Source: Trueperella abortisuis
GTDB lineage: Bacteria; Actinomycetota; Actinomycetes; Actinomycetales; Actinomycetaceae
Direction of reading: 5' to 3'
Length of the DNA: 64,000 nucleotides
NCBI RefSeq assembly: GCF_030811095.1
Contig: NZ_JAUSQL010000001.1
Coordinates: 868,001-932,000 of the forward strand
This document shows positions 44,839 through 53,585 of this stretch, piece by piece. How positions within the stretch are numbered: position 1 is the stretch's first letter; every line of letters starts with the position of its first letter. A program made the position numbers and the translations under genes. A model generated the notes under the pieces. It had not been told where the DNA came from and did no database searches. It saw only the letters and a list, made by a program, of their open reading frames with translations.

Positions 44839-45146
44839 GTGAGCTGGAGAACTACGAAGCTGACGCCGAGCTAGGGCTGTACCGCGAGTATCGAGACGTG
44901 GCGAACCTGTTCCAGTTCGTGGTGGAGACTGAGCGGCGCTTCTACCTGGCCAACGACGTCGACGTCAAGGTTCGCGCCTCCGCCGCCGGAGACGTCTTCT
45001 TCGAGGTGACGCTGACGGACGCATGGGTCTGGGACATCTTCCGACCCTCCCGCTTCATCCGGGGTGCGCGTATCGTCACGTTCAAGGACGTGAATGTGGA
45101 GGAGCTGAACAAGCCCGACCTCTCTCGCGGGCTCGACTTCGAGTAG
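44835..45146 (+). CDS. DUF2469 family protein
   Basis: 103 residues (MSELENYEADAELGLYREYR, then VWDIFRPSRFI and the ending KPDLSRGLDF). This is the small acidic protein found next to rnhB throughout the actinobacteria; function unknown. ATGA overlap with rnhB shows translational coupling. Confidence 0.92.
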   Translation: MSELENYEADAELGLYREYRDVANLFQFVVETERRFYLANDVDVKVRASAAGDVFFEVTLTDAWVWDIFRPSRFIRGARIVTFKDVNVEELNKPDLSRGLDFE

Positions 45147-45254
45147 CGAGATTCCGCGAAATAAATCTATCCACAGTTCCCCTCGGGTGTGCCTCACCCA
45201 CATTTGCGGCATTCGCGCAATCTCGAGAATGCGTTTACTGCTGAAATCGTCTCT

Positions 45255-45614
45255 ATGACGAACAACGAACTAGGCGCATGGGGCGAAAACCTCGCCGCAA
45301 CATATCTGACACAACAGGGTTGGACGATCCTCTCTCGTAACTGGCGCACGCGCGGGGGTGAGATCGACATCGTGGGCTTCGACCCCCTACGCAACGCCAT
45401 CGTGGCGGTTGAGGTCAAGACACGGCGCACGCACAGGGCGGGCACCCCCGCCGAGGCCGTGACGGCGCTGAAGGTGAAACGCATCAAGAGCCTGCTACTC
45501 CAGTGGCTCCTGGATCACCGCTCCTTCGGCACGCAGATCGGCGTGGATGTGGTCACGGTTGACCTGTCCGGCGATCACCACGACCTCACCCACCTCAAGG
45601 GGGTGGAGTCATGA
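45255..45614 (+). CDS. YraN/UPF0102 family endonuclease-fold protein
   Basis: A 119-residue protein of the restriction-endonuclease-like fold. E11 (GAWGENLAATYL), GGEIDIVGFD and VAVEVKTRR make up the PD-(D/E)xK-type site. Its biological role is not settled; the yraN-comM-dprA context points to DNA processing. ATG 45255 is preferred because it gives the family length. An upstream in-frame ATG at 45189 would add an unlike, AT-rich leader. No ribosome binding site is clear. comM starts 4 nt before its stop. Confidence 0.9.
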   Translation: MTNNELGAWGENLAATYLTQQGWTILSRNWRTRGGEIDIVGFDPLRNAIVAVEVKTRRTHRAGTPAEAVTALKVKRIKSLLLQWLLDHRSFGTQIGVDVVTVDLSGDHHDLTHLKGVES

Positions 45615-47134
45615 CGGGTGCGATCGCCGGCACAGTGGGGCGTGCCAACACCCTGTCCGTGGTGGGGGTTCAGGCCGTCCCCATCCTCGTCGAGGCTGTC
45701 CAACTCAACGGCCTGCCCAGCTTCCACATTGTTGGGCTTCCCGACGCGGCGGTCAACGAGGCGCGCGAGCGCCTGCGGGCCGGCTTTCACGCCATCGGGA
45801 TTACCTGGCCCAACCGGCGCCTCACGGTCAACCTTTCGCCGGCGGACGTGCTGAAATCCGGCACCGGCTTCGACCTGTCGATCGCGGTGGCGATTCTCGG
45901 CTCGATCGGATTCGAGGTGGGGCGCTCGGCCGTGGTCATGGGAGAGCTCGGCCTGGACGGTTCGGTGCGGCCCGTGCGAGGGATCCTGCCCGCCCTGCTC
46001 GCGGCGAAGGGTGCCCAGGTCGCGATCGTGCCGGAGGCGAACCGAGACGAGGCGATGCTCGTGGACGGCATCGAGGTTATCGGCGTTCACCATCTGGCAC
46101 AAGTTGCGCGCATGTGCGGGGTGCCGGGCGTCCTCGTCCCGCCGCCCGCGCAGCTCAGCGCCGAGACTCTCGAGGTGCCCGAGGCGGTGGCGGATGTTGC
46201 CGACGTGTGCGGTCAGGAGGAGGCTATCCTCGCTCTCCAGGTGGCGGGTGCGGGCGGGCATCACATGCTCATGGTCGGTCCGCCCGGGGTCGGCAAGTCC
46301 ATGCTAGCCCGCCGGATGCCCGGCATTCTTCCCGATCTCAGCCAGGCAGACGCGCTGGAGGTGGCCGCGATCGCATCGCTGACGGGCGCGCGGGTGACCT
46401 CTCTTCCCGTCCACCCGCCGTTCGCCGCGCCGCATCACACCGCGACGGCGGTGGCGCTGGTTGGTGGCGGATCGCGGGTACCTCGCCCTGGGGCAATCAC
46501 GGCAGCCCACCGCGGCGTGCTCTTCATGGACGAGTTCCCCGAGTTCGCCCCTCGCGCGATCCAGTCTCTGCGCCAGCCCCTTGAGGACGGCTGGATCGAC
46601 GTGGCACGTGCGAAGGCAAGCGTGCGCTTCCCCGCGCGCTTTCAGCTTATCGCTGCGGCCAACCCCTGCCGGTGCGGGCGGCGGCTCGACCCGGGAGCCG
46701 CGTGCACCTGCACCTCGCGTGACATCCGCCTCTACGAGGCGTCCCTTGGGGGACCGGTGCGCGATCGGATCGATATCCACGTCACCCTCCGGCGCCCGTC
46801 GAAGGCGGACCTTCGCCGGGGCGGGAGCTCCTCCAGCGGGCAGCTGAAGCAGGCGGTGGCGGTGGCCCGGGAGCGGCAAGCGCACCGGCTGGCTGGCCTT
46901 GGCCTCGCTCGCAACGCCGACGTGCCCGGATCGTGGCTGCGGCGCCACACACCAATCCAGGGCGTCACGCTCACGCGCATCGACGAGGGTCTGTCCAAGG
47001 GCCAGCTCTCGCTTCGTGGCTATGACAGGATTTTGCGGCTGGCCTGGTCGATTGCCGACCTCGCCGCGCACGATCGGCCCAGCGACGACGACATCGCGGC
47101 GGCCTTCATGCTCAGCGGGAGGGTGGATTCGTGA
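45611..47134 (+). CDS. YifB/ComM family Mg chelatase-like AAA+ ATPase
   Basis: 507 residues. The N-terminal Lon-protease-like domain (FHIVGLPDAAVNEARERLR, VNLSPADVLKSGTGFDL) precedes an AAA+ core with Walker A GPPGVGKS at 223-230 and Walker B GVLFMDEFPEF, then a C4 zinc motif in NPCRCGRRLDPGAACTC. ComM is a hexameric helicase promoting branch migration during natural transformation and recombination. GTGA overlap leads into dprA. Confidence 0.94.
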   Translation: MTGAIAGTVGRANTLSVVGVQAVPILVEAVQLNGLPSFHIVGLPDAAVNEARERLRAGFHAIGITWPNRRLTVNLSPADVLKSGTGFDLSIAVAILGSIGFEVGRSAVVMGELGLDGSVRPVRGILPALLAAKGAQVAIVPEANRDEAMLVDGIEVIGVHHLAQVARMCGVPGVLVPPPAQLSAETLEVPEAVADVADVCGQEEAILALQVAGAGGHHMLMVGPPGVGKSMLARRMPGILPDLSQADALEVAAIASLTGARVTSLPVHPPFAAPHHTATAVALVGGGSRVPRPGAITAAHRGVLFMDEFPEFAPRAIQSLRQPLEDGWIDVARAKASVRFPARFQLIAAANPCRCGRRLDPGAACTCTSRDIRLYEASLGGPVRDRIDIHVTLRRPSKADLRRGGSSSSGQLKQAVAVARERQAHRLAGLGLARNADVPGSWLRRHTPIQGVTLTRIDEGLSKGQLSLRGYDRILRLAWSIADLAAHDRPSDDDIAAAFMLSGRVDS

Positions 47135-48231
47135 ACGAGCTACAGGCGCGAATCGAGTGGTCGCGCATGACGGAGGGCGCCGACCCCGCGGCGCACACGC
47201 TCATCGAGCGCCTCGGGCCGGTCGGCGCCCTCGAGGCGGTCAAAGACGGGGAGTTTGAGCCGCGCATGCGCGCCCAAGTCGAGCGTTGGCGTCATCGGCT
47301 TTCCCGCCAGGAGCCCTTCCACATGCGGGCCCTCGAGGCGAGCGGGGTAAGCGTGGTTGGGCCGGAGGATCCGCTCTGGCCGAGCCAACTCAATGACCTG
47401 GGAGCCGAGGCGCCCCTCCTCCTGTGGGTCAAGGGGAACCCGGCGGTGCTTGCCACGCGCTCGGTGGCAATCGTCGGCTCGCGCGCGGCCTCCACCGTAG
47501 GCTTGCGCACGGCGCGAGATTTCGCCTTCGAGATATCGGGGGAGGCGACCGTCGTGTCGGGTGGGGCCTTCGGCATCGACGCCGCCGCCCACCAGGGCGC
47601 CCTCCTTGCTGGTCACCCCACGGTCATCGTCAGCGCGGGCGGCGCGGACCGCGTCTATCCCCGCTCCCACGAATCCCTTTTCGCCAAGGCGTTGGAGGCC
47701 GGGGGTGCGGTGATTTCCGAGTCGCCGCTGGGGGCCGCCCCACAGCGTTTCCGTTTCCTCGCCCGCAACCGGATCATCGCCGCGCTCGCTCAGGCCACCC
47801 TTGTGGTGGAAGCGCCGGTGCGCTCCGGCGCGCTCTCGACTGCTCGCCACGCGCTCGCCATCGGCCGGCCCGTCGGGGCCGTCCCGGGCCCGATCGATAT
47901 GGCCCAGAGCCAGGGTTGCATCGACCTGTTGCGCAACGGCGCCACCGCGATAGGGGCCGTGGCCCACCTGCGAGAACTCATCGGCCCGATCGGAGTTCAG
48001 GACCAACTTGCCGCTGACTTCTTTGCCGGCGGGGTGGACGATGGTTTCGACATGCGTGATCAGCGCGCCTTTGACGCGGTGCCGCTTGTGCGCGCAAAGG
48101 GCCCGGCCTCGATCGCCGCGACGGCGGGGATGGCGCTGCCGGAAACCCTTGCCGCGCTCGGGCGTCTGGTGCTCGCCGGGCGTGTGGAAGAGCGCGACGG
48201 GCGCTACCGGCGCACTAAGGTGAAGGCATGA
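47131..48231 (+). CDS. dprA: DNA-processing protein DprA
   Basis: A 366-residue DNA-binding protein that loads RecA on incoming single strands. The Rossmann-type core has VAIVGSRAAS, VVSGGAFGIDAAAHQGAL, IVSAGGADRVYPRSH and RFLARNRIIAALAQ. A short C-terminal winged-helix-like region follows. Start is GTG 47131 in a 4-nt overlap with comM. No other competence genes are in the window, so natural transformation cannot be claimed. Confidence 0.94.
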   Translation: MNELQARIEWSRMTEGADPAAHTLIERLGPVGALEAVKDGEFEPRMRAQVERWRHRLSRQEPFHMRALEASGVSVVGPEDPLWPSQLNDLGAEAPLLLWVKGNPAVLATRSVAIVGSRAASTVGLRTARDFAFEISGEATVVSGGAFGIDAAAHQGALLAGHPTVIVSAGGADRVYPRSHESLFAKALEAGGAVISESPLGAAPQRFRFLARNRIIAALAQATLVVEAPVRSGALSTARHALAIGRPVGAVPGPIDMAQSQGCIDLLRNGATAIGAVAHLRELIGPIGVQDQLAADFFAGGVDDGFDMRDQRAFDAVPLVRAKGPASIAATAGMALPETLAALGRLVLAGRVEERDGRYRRTKVKA

Positions 48232-49130
48232 GCGTCGAGACGATTCTGAACGACTACGCCCGCGATCTGGGCGTGCGCCGCGGCCTGTCCGAGCACACCG
48301 TCACCGCCTACACCGCCGAGGCGCGAGCCTTCCTCGACTTCTTGGCGTCCAATTCCGACGATGTGGCGGGCGCGCTTGGCTACATTGAGCTCGCCGACCT
48401 GCGTTCCTGGCTTGCCGCCCGCCAAGAGGAGGGCCACGCGCGCGCCTCCATGGCCCGCCACGCGGCGGCAATCCGCAGCTTTACCCGCTGGCTCCACAAG
48501 AACGGATACCTCGATTCTGATCCCGGCGTTCGGCTTACATCCCCGAAGGCCGACAACAGGCTTCCCCAGGTGCTCACCCAGTCCCAGGCCAAGCGCCTGG
48601 CCGACGTGGCGGCGGCCCGCGCTGCTCAGGAGGGTGGGTTGAGCGTGCGGGACTGGGCCATGGTGGAGCTGCTCTACGCCTCCGGAATCCGCGTCAGCGA
48701 GCTGGTTGGCCTGGATGTGGACGCCATCCAGCCAGACATGACACTGCGGGTGGTGGGCAAGGGTAACAAGGAACGCATCGTCCCCTTTGGTCGGCCCGCC
48801 CGCGAGGCGCTCTCGCAGTGGCTCGCGGTGCGGGCGGACTTCCTCAAGGGCAAGAATCCGGCGGTATTCGTAGGCAAGGCAGGGCGCCGGATCGACCCCC
48901 GCATGGTGCGCACGATCCTCGACCGGCTCACCGACCTGGCCGATCTTCCCCACATCGGCCCGCACGCCCTGCGCCACTCGGCCGCCACTCATCTGCTTGA
49001 TGGTGGCTCCGACCTGCGCAACGTCCAGGAGATCCTCGGCCATTCCTCGCTCGGGACGACCCAGCGTTACACCCACGTCAGTGCCGAGCGCCTGCGGGCG
49101 GCCTTCGGTCAGGCCCACCCGCGGGCCTAG
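48228..49130 (+). CDS. xerC: Tyrosine recombinase XerC
   Basis: A 300-residue site-specific recombinase that, with XerD, resolves chromosome dimers at dif. The catalytic set is R155 (SGIRVSEL), K178 (VVGKGNKER), H246 and R249 (HALRHSAATHLL), H272 (ILGHSS) and nucleophile Y281 (TQRYTHV). It overlaps dprA by 4 nt and sits in the usual dprA-xerC-rpsB order, so it is the chromosomal XerC, not a phage integrase. Confidence 0.95.
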   Translation: MSVETILNDYARDLGVRRGLSEHTVTAYTAEARAFLDFLASNSDDVAGALGYIELADLRSWLAARQEEGHARASMARHAAAIRSFTRWLHKNGYLDSDPGVRLTSPKADNRLPQVLTQSQAKRLADVAAARAAQEGGLSVRDWAMVELLYASGIRVSELVGLDVDAIQPDMTLRVVGKGNKERIVPFGRPAREALSQWLAVRADFLKGKNPAVFVGKAGRRIDPRMVRTILDRLTDLADLPHIGPHALRHSAATHLLDGGSDLRNVQEILGHSSLGTTQRYTHVSAERLRAAFGQAHPRA

Positions 49131-49186
49131 AAGCGCTCGAGCGGCGTTAGCCAGCCCAGCGTCCGGGCCTGTGCCGGGCGCGGCGA

Positions 49187-49690
49187 CTACTCGTAGAGGC
49201 GGATAGGGCCCCACAGCAGGGATAGCGGATCGAGGTAATCGTCCTGGCCGCGCTTTGCTCCCCAGTGCAGGCAGGAGGAGGGCGAGCAGTGTTCGCCTCC
49301 CACGTGCCCGATAATCGCGCCACGCGAGACGACGTCGCCGCGCACGACGGCGGGGGAGACCGGCTCGTAGGTGGTGCGAATGCCGTCGGCGTGCTCGATC
49401 GAGACCAGCTCGCGATCGTTGAGCGTGCCCGCATAGATCACCCGCCCGTCGGCCGCCGCATACACGGGCTGGCCCGCGCCAAGCGCCAGATCCACGCCGC
49501 GATGCCCGGCGTTCCAGTTCTGCGCACCGGGTGCGAACGGGCGGAGCACGGGTACCTCCACGCCCGAGGGCCAGGAGTACTCAACGCTGGCTGGAATGGC
49601 GGGCGCCACGACTTCAGGGGAGGACGGCTCGCCGAGGGTGAGCGCGCCGCCGAGTGAAACGAGACTGAGTGCAACGATGATCTTCTTCAT
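49187..49690 (-). CDS. Secreted M23 peptidase-domain protein
   Basis: 167 residues with a signal peptide (MKKIIVALSLVSLGGALTLG) and a LytM/M23 fold. The first metal motif is HRGVDLA (HxxxD). The usual second motif HxH reads L-H-W-G here (SSCLHWGAKRG), losing one His, a change seen in other actinobacterial proteins at this locus. It may be a non-canonical endopeptidase or a degenerate activator of cell-wall hydrolysis. It is convergent with xerC; this small M23 gene beside rpsB is common in actinobacteria. Confidence 0.85.
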   Translation of the reverse strand: MKKIIVALSLVSLGGALTLGEPSSPEVVAPAIPASVEYSWPSGVEVPVLRPFAPGAQNWNAGHRGVDLALGAGQPVYAAADGRVIYAGTLNDRELVSIEHADGIRTTYEPVSPAVVRGDVVSRGAIIGHVGGEHCSPSSCLHWGAKRGQDDYLDPLSLLWGPIRLYE

Positions 49691-49810
49691 GCCTCAAGGC
49701 TTTCAAATTCCGTGCGCACGAAACGCCGATCAACGCCCAAATGTGGAGGAGTGCCCCGCCTGCGCGGCTGTGGACAAGAAAGCTGGCCCGCCACGAGCCC
49801 GCGTTCAGCG

Positions 49811-49908
49811 CGGCAAGCAGCGTATATCGCGGCAAGCAGCGCCCCGGCGTCGTGGCAAGCAGCGCCCCGGCGTCGTGAAGCCGCGCCCCGGCGTCGTGAA
49901 GCCGCGCC
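49811..49908. repeat. GC-rich imperfect tandem repeats
   Basis: Units of 21-24 bp: CGGCAAGCAGCG (49811-49822, partial), then units ending CCCCGGCGTCGT at 49830-49853, 49854-49876 and 49877-49897, and a partial GAAGCCGCGCC at 49898-49908. Two unit types, GGCAAGCAGCG... and GAAGCCGCG..., share the same 3' half. The array runs up to the stop codon of the TRIC-like gene. It does not code convincingly. Confidence 0.7.
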
Positions 49909-50633
49909 TACTTGCCGCCCTTGCGCTTGTCCTTACGCTTGGCATCCTTGCGCCGCGAACGCCGGCGCAAGTTGGTCTTGTGCTCGCGCTTGAGAATGCG
50001 CCGGGAGTCAGCCAGGAGGTTCATCTGCCGCACGGGCAGGATCCACCTGAAGCGTCGGGCGGCCAGGCCAAAGACGAGGCACAGGAGGATCGCCAGACCC
50101 ATCCCTAGCTGGTACATGTTGTGCTGCTGGAACACGACCATGATCCCCGCCGCGGCGATGGAGATGGTGGCGTAGAGGGGATTGGAGCCGAAGATCGCGG
50201 GGGTCTGGCGTACAAGCGCGTCGCGCATCACCCCGCCGGCGGTGGCGGTGATGACGCCGAGAAAAATGGAGGGGATCGGGGCCAAGCCCGCAGTGATGCC
50301 CTTCGCGGCACCGGTGGCGGACCAGCACCCGAGAGCCAGGACGTCGGCGAGGGTCAGGCCGCGCCGCGCCCACGGCCCGTCAAGGGGAACCAGGTAGGCG
50401 AAGGCGGAGGCGCCGATCGCGCCGGCGAGGTACCACGGGTCAGTCAGCGCGACGGGGAAGCCTATTCCAAGCAAGGAGTCACGGATCATGCCTCCGCCGA
50501 GGGCGGTGAGGATGCCGAGCGTGAGGTAGCCGATGATGTCGTATTCGAGCGTGCGGGCGAGGGAGGCGCCAATGACGCCGTAGGCGATGACGCCCGCGAC
50601 GTCCACGAAACGGAAGAGAACCTCGGGATCCAC
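49908..50633 (-). CDS. TRIC-family cation channel protein (UPF0126)
   Basis: A 241-residue membrane protein with seven hydrophobic segments and a twofold repeat. GVIGASLA and the signature TALGGGMIRDSLL appear in the first half, TATAGGVMRDAL in the second. Such proteins are homologues of trimeric intracellular K+ channels. The last 40 residues are an Arg/Lys-rich tail (KTNLRRRSRRKDAKRKDKRK). The stop codon abuts the tandem repeats. It is divergent from rpsB. Confidence 0.85.
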   Translation of the reverse strand: MDPEVLFRFVDVAGVIAYGVIGASLARTLEYDIIGYLTLGILTALGGGMIRDSLLGIGFPVALTDPWYLAGAIGASAFAYLVPLDGPWARRGLTLADVLALGCWSATGAAKGITAGLAPIPSIFLGVITATAGGVMRDALVRQTPAIFGSNPLYATISIAAAGIMVVFQQHNMYQLGMGLAILLCLVFGLAARRFRWILPVRQMNLLADSRRILKREHKTNLRRRSRRKDAKRKDKRKGGK

Positions 50634-50955
50634 GCCGCACCTTCCTGCAGAGATTGACTATCCGATTCATTGTGCCCCTCCCTCGCGCAGAATGTCAGCT
50701 CGGGTCATGGGTCGTGCGATGTAGGCAACACCACCGATCGTGGGCGATTTTGGTCTTGGAGATCACCGGTGGCGCTGGATAAACTGGGAAAGCTGTCATT
50801 TATGACAGACTTCGCGTGCTCGCTCGCCGCAAGGCCTTCCGCGCATCGGTCCGATGGTGTGCGTGGAATGGGGCACCAGGGCCTGCCACAGGGTGTGGCG
50901 GGCAGATAACCGTAAAACCAAGCGCGGGAAGACCGCGCTGTGAGAAAGGACGACC
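50634..50955 (+). promoter_or_regulatory. Upstream region and leader of rpsB-tsf
   Basis: No gene is present. TTGGAG (50756-50761), 18 nt, TAAACT (50780-50785) is a good promoter match. The RNA would start near 50792 and fold at once into a perfect hairpin, CTGTCATTTATGACAG (50793-50808). The remaining leader of about 150 nt is GC-rich and may fold further. GAAAGGA is the rpsB ribosome binding site. S2-type feedback control is possible but unproven. Confidence 0.5.
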
Positions 50956-51783
50956 ATGGCAGTCGTTTCCATGCGCCAGCTGCTTGAAGCCGGCGTCCAC
51001 TTCGGGCACCAGACCCGTCGCTGGAACCCCAAGATGAAGCGTTTCATCCTCAACGATCGTAACGGCATCTACATCATTGATCTTCGTAAGACGGTTGACG
51101 ACATCAACCGCACCTACGAGTTCGTCAAGGAGACCGTCGCCCACGGGGGCAACATTCTTTTTGTCGGCACCAAGCGTCAGGCCCAGCGCCCGATCCGCGA
51201 GCAGGCGGAGCGCGTGGGCATGCCCTACGTCAACGAGCGTTGGCTCGGCGGCATGCTGACCAACTTCTCCACCGTCAACGCCCGCATCCAGCGTCTCAAG
51301 GAGCTTGAGCTCATCGACTTCGACGACGTCGCCGGCTCCGGTCGCACCAAGAAGGAACTTCTCATGATGCGTCGCGAGAAGGAGAAGCTGGAGCGCACGC
51401 TCGGCGGTATCCGCGACATGGGCAAGGTTCCCTCTGCCATCTGGATCGTCGACACGAACAAGGAGCACCTCGCGGTTGCCGAGGCTCACAAGCTCAACAT
51501 GTCGGTGTGCGCGATCCTCGACACGAACTGCGATCCCGACGACGTCGATTACGGCATCCCGGGCAACGACGACGCGATCCGTTCCATCGATATCCTGACC
51601 CGCGTGGTCGCTGACGCCGTCGCCGAGGGGCTTGTGGCCCGTGGTGGTGGCGCCAAGGACGAGGATCCCATGCCCGAGTGGGAGCGCGAGCTCCTCGAGG
51701 GTGACGCCGACGAGGCGGCCCCCGCTCCGGCCGAAGCTGCCCCGGCCGAGGCTGCTCCGGCCGAGACCACCGACAACGCCTAA
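50956..51783 (+). CDS. rpsB: 30S ribosomal protein S2
   Basis: 275 residues. [54 protein letters not shown] and [19 protein letters not shown] are standard S2 segments. The last 30 residues are an Ala/Pro/Glu-rich extension ([16 protein letters not shown]). tsf follows after 17 nt with AAGGA, the conserved rpsB-tsf operon. Confidence 0.97.
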   Translation: MAVVSMRQLLEAGVHFGHQTRRWNPKMKRFILNDRNGIYIIDLRKTVDDINRTYEFVKETVAHGGNILFVGTKRQAQRPIREQAERVGMPYVNERWLGGMLTNFSTVNARIQRLKELELIDFDDVAGSGRTKKELLMMRREKEKLERTLGGIRDMGKVPSAIWIVDTNKEHLAVAEAHKLNMSVCAILDTNCDPDDVDYGIPGNDDAIRSIDILTRVVADAVAEGLVARGGGAKDEDPMPEWERELLEGDADEAAPAPAEAAPAEAAPAETTDNA

Positions 51784-51800
51784 GCCTAAGGAAGATCAAC

Positions 51801-52640
51801 ATGGCAATTTCTGTTGCAGATATTAAGGCCCTTCGTGAGAAGACCGGCGCCGGCATGATGGACGTGAAGAAGGCTCTGACCGAGGCCGACGGCGACACCG
51901 CCAAGGCTGAGGAGCTCCTGCGTCTCAAGGGCCTGAAGGTCGCCGCCAAGCGCGAGGGACGCACGGCCTCCAACGGCCTGGTCCTGTCCCACATCGACAC
52001 TACCGATGCGGGCATGAGCGGCCTCATCATTGAGGTCAACGCGGAGACGGACTTCGTGGCGAAGAACGAGAAGTTCATCGCCTTCGCCGAGGGCATCCTC
52101 TCCGCCGCCGTCGAGGCGGGCGCGAAGACGACCGACGAGGTCCTGGCAGCAGCCCACCCCGAGGGCACCGTCAAGGACGCCGTGGACAACATGATCGGCA
52201 TCATCGGCGAGAAGCTGGGCGTGGGTGCCGTTGAGTACCTCGCCGGCGAGCACGTCGAGGCCTACATGCACAAGACGGCGGTTGACCTGCCGGCCCAGGT
52301 GGCCGTCATCGTCGCGACCGACGCGGCTGGCAAAGACATCGCCCACGACGTCGCCGTTCACGTGGCCGCGATGTCCCCGGCATACCTCTCTGAGGAGGAC
52401 GTGCCGGAGGAGGAGCTCGAGAACGAGCGCCGCATCGCCACCGAGCTGACCATCGCCGAGGGCAAGCCCGAGAAGGCTGTGCCGAAGATCGTCGAAGGTC
52501 GCCTCAAGGGCTACTTCAAGCAGGTCTGCCTGCTTGACCAGCCCTACGCTCGCGACCCGAAGATGTCGGTGGGCCAGGTGGCGCAGGCCGCCGGCGCCAC
52601 GATCACCGGCTTCAAGCGCGTTCGCGTTGGCCAGGAGTAA
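51801..52640 (+). CDS. tsf: Translation elongation factor Ts
   Basis: A 279-residue nucleotide exchange factor for EF-Tu. The N-terminal UBA-like domain (LREKTGAGMMDVKKALTEAD) and the TDFVAKNEKF core motif that contacts EF-Tu are clear. KIVEGRLKGYFKQVCLLDQPY near the C-terminus also matches. In most actinobacteria pyrH follows directly; here about 5.5 kb separate them. Confidence 0.97.
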   Translation: MAISVADIKALREKTGAGMMDVKKALTEADGDTAKAEELLRLKGLKVAAKREGRTASNGLVLSHIDTTDAGMSGLIIEVNAETDFVAKNEKFIAFAEGILSAAVEAGAKTTDEVLAAAHPEGTVKDAVDNMIGIIGEKLGVGAVEYLAGEHVEAYMHKTAVDLPAQVAVIVATDAAGKDIAHDVAVHVAAMSPAYLSEEDVPEEELENERRIATELTIAEGKPEKAVPKIVEGRLKGYFKQVCLLDQPYARDPKMSVGQVAQAAGATITGFKRVRVGQE

Positions 52641-52654
52641 GGGCTAGTTCACTG

Positions 52655-52685
52655 GTGTGGGGTGCGATGAAATCGCACCCCACAC
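52655..52685 (+). terminator. 14-bp hairpin after tsf
   Basis: 52655-52668 pair perfectly with 52672-52685 around GAA. It is followed by TGGCTTAA, so the T-run is poor, but position and strength of the stem fit the end of rpsB-tsf. Confidence 0.65.
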
Positions 52686-52832
52686 TGGCTTAACCGGCCC
52701 TGTCCGCTCGGAGGCTGCATGGTTGCGCCGGCGGATGGTGCCCGATTAGCTGGCAGATGAAAAGTTGCGCCCGGCGCGCGAGCGCGTGCGACCCGCGCGA
52801 TAATGAGGGTCTGGAGAAGGGGGAGAACAACG

Positions 52833-53585
52833 TTGAGTATTGTTGTGGCCTACAAGTATGCGCCCAATCCGCAAGATGCCAAGGTTCTTGCCGACGGCGA
52901 GATCGACTGGACACGCGCGAAGGCGGCCGTGTCGGAGTCGGATCCAGTGGCGATGGAGATGGGTCGGCGGGTCGCCGCCGCGGCGGGCACAGAGCTCGTG
53001 GGCATCTCGGTGGGCACCTCGCAGGTTGCCTCCCCGATGGCGCGCAAGAACGCAATGTCCCGGGGCTTTGATCGCGGCCTGATCCTCGCAGACGACGCCG
53101 TGAGCGCCTGGTCCGCCACGCAGGTGGGTGCGGCGCTCGCCCAGCTGGTGGGCAAGGTTGGCGACGTCTCGCTTGTGCTGACTGCGGATTCCTCGGTGGA
53201 CGAGGCCGCGGGTGTCACCCCCGCGCTGATTGCTGGTTACCTTGGCTGGCCCGCCATCCTCGACGTGGCAGACGTCGAGGTTGAGGACGGCGGCTTCCTG
53301 CTCACCCAGCGAATCAAGGGTGGGACCCGCACGCTGCGCGTGACCGGCCCGGCCGTCGTCGCCACCACCTCGGATGCGACCACCCCGGCCGTGCCGTCGA
53401 TGAAAGACATCCTCGCGGCGGGTAAGAAGCCCGTGGACGTGCTCACTGGCGCCGACGTGGAGGCCGCCGGAGCCCCGCTGAGGGTCGTCGGCCGTAAGCG
53501 CCCCGTCAAGGTGGAGCGCCAGGGCAAGATGTTTGGAACGGCCGCCGAGCTGGTGGCGGCCCTGCGTGAGGACGGGGTGCTGTAG
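52833..53585 (+). CDS. fixA: Electron transfer flavoprotein beta subunit, FixA type
   Basis: 250 residues. MSIVVAYKYAPNPQDAKV opens the ETF-beta fold, followed by MEMGRRVAAAAGTELVGISVG and DVSLVLTADSSVDEAAGVTPALIAGYLGWP. The beta and alpha subunits bind FAD/AMP and pass electrons to FixC. I chose TTG 52833 because AAGGGGGAG lies upstream and the product then starts at the fold. The alpha subunit gene follows with no gap. GATAAT at 52799-52804 is a candidate -10. Confidence 0.9.
   Translation: MSIVVAYKYAPNPQDAKVLADGEIDWTRAKAAVSESDPVAMEMGRRVAAAAGTELVGISVGTSQVASPMARKNAMSRGFDRGLILADDAVSAWSATQVGAALAQLVGKVGDVSLVLTADSSVDEAAGVTPALIAGYLGWPAILDVADVEVEDGGFLLTQRIKGGTRTLRVTGPAVVATTSDATTPAVPSMKDILAAGKKPVDVLTGADVEAAGAPLRVVGRKRPVKVERQGKMFGTAAELVAALREDGVL

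Noticed and set aside
45147..45254. Possible tRNA or small gene in the AT-richer gap before yraN
   Set aside because: No cloverleaf arms or ribosome binding site could be found by eye.
45547..46584. A 345-codon frame inside yraN-comM
   Set aside because: Gly/Arg-rich off-frame reading of comM, which has the real AAA+ and zinc motifs.
48228..49130. Tyrosine recombinase as sign of a prophage or integrative element
   Set aside because: It sits in the conserved dprA-xerC-rpsB order, with no phage genes or attachment repeats seen; it is chromosomal XerC.
49811..49908. Possible CRISPR array
   Set aside because: Units are contiguous tandem repeats without unique spacers, and no cas gene is near.
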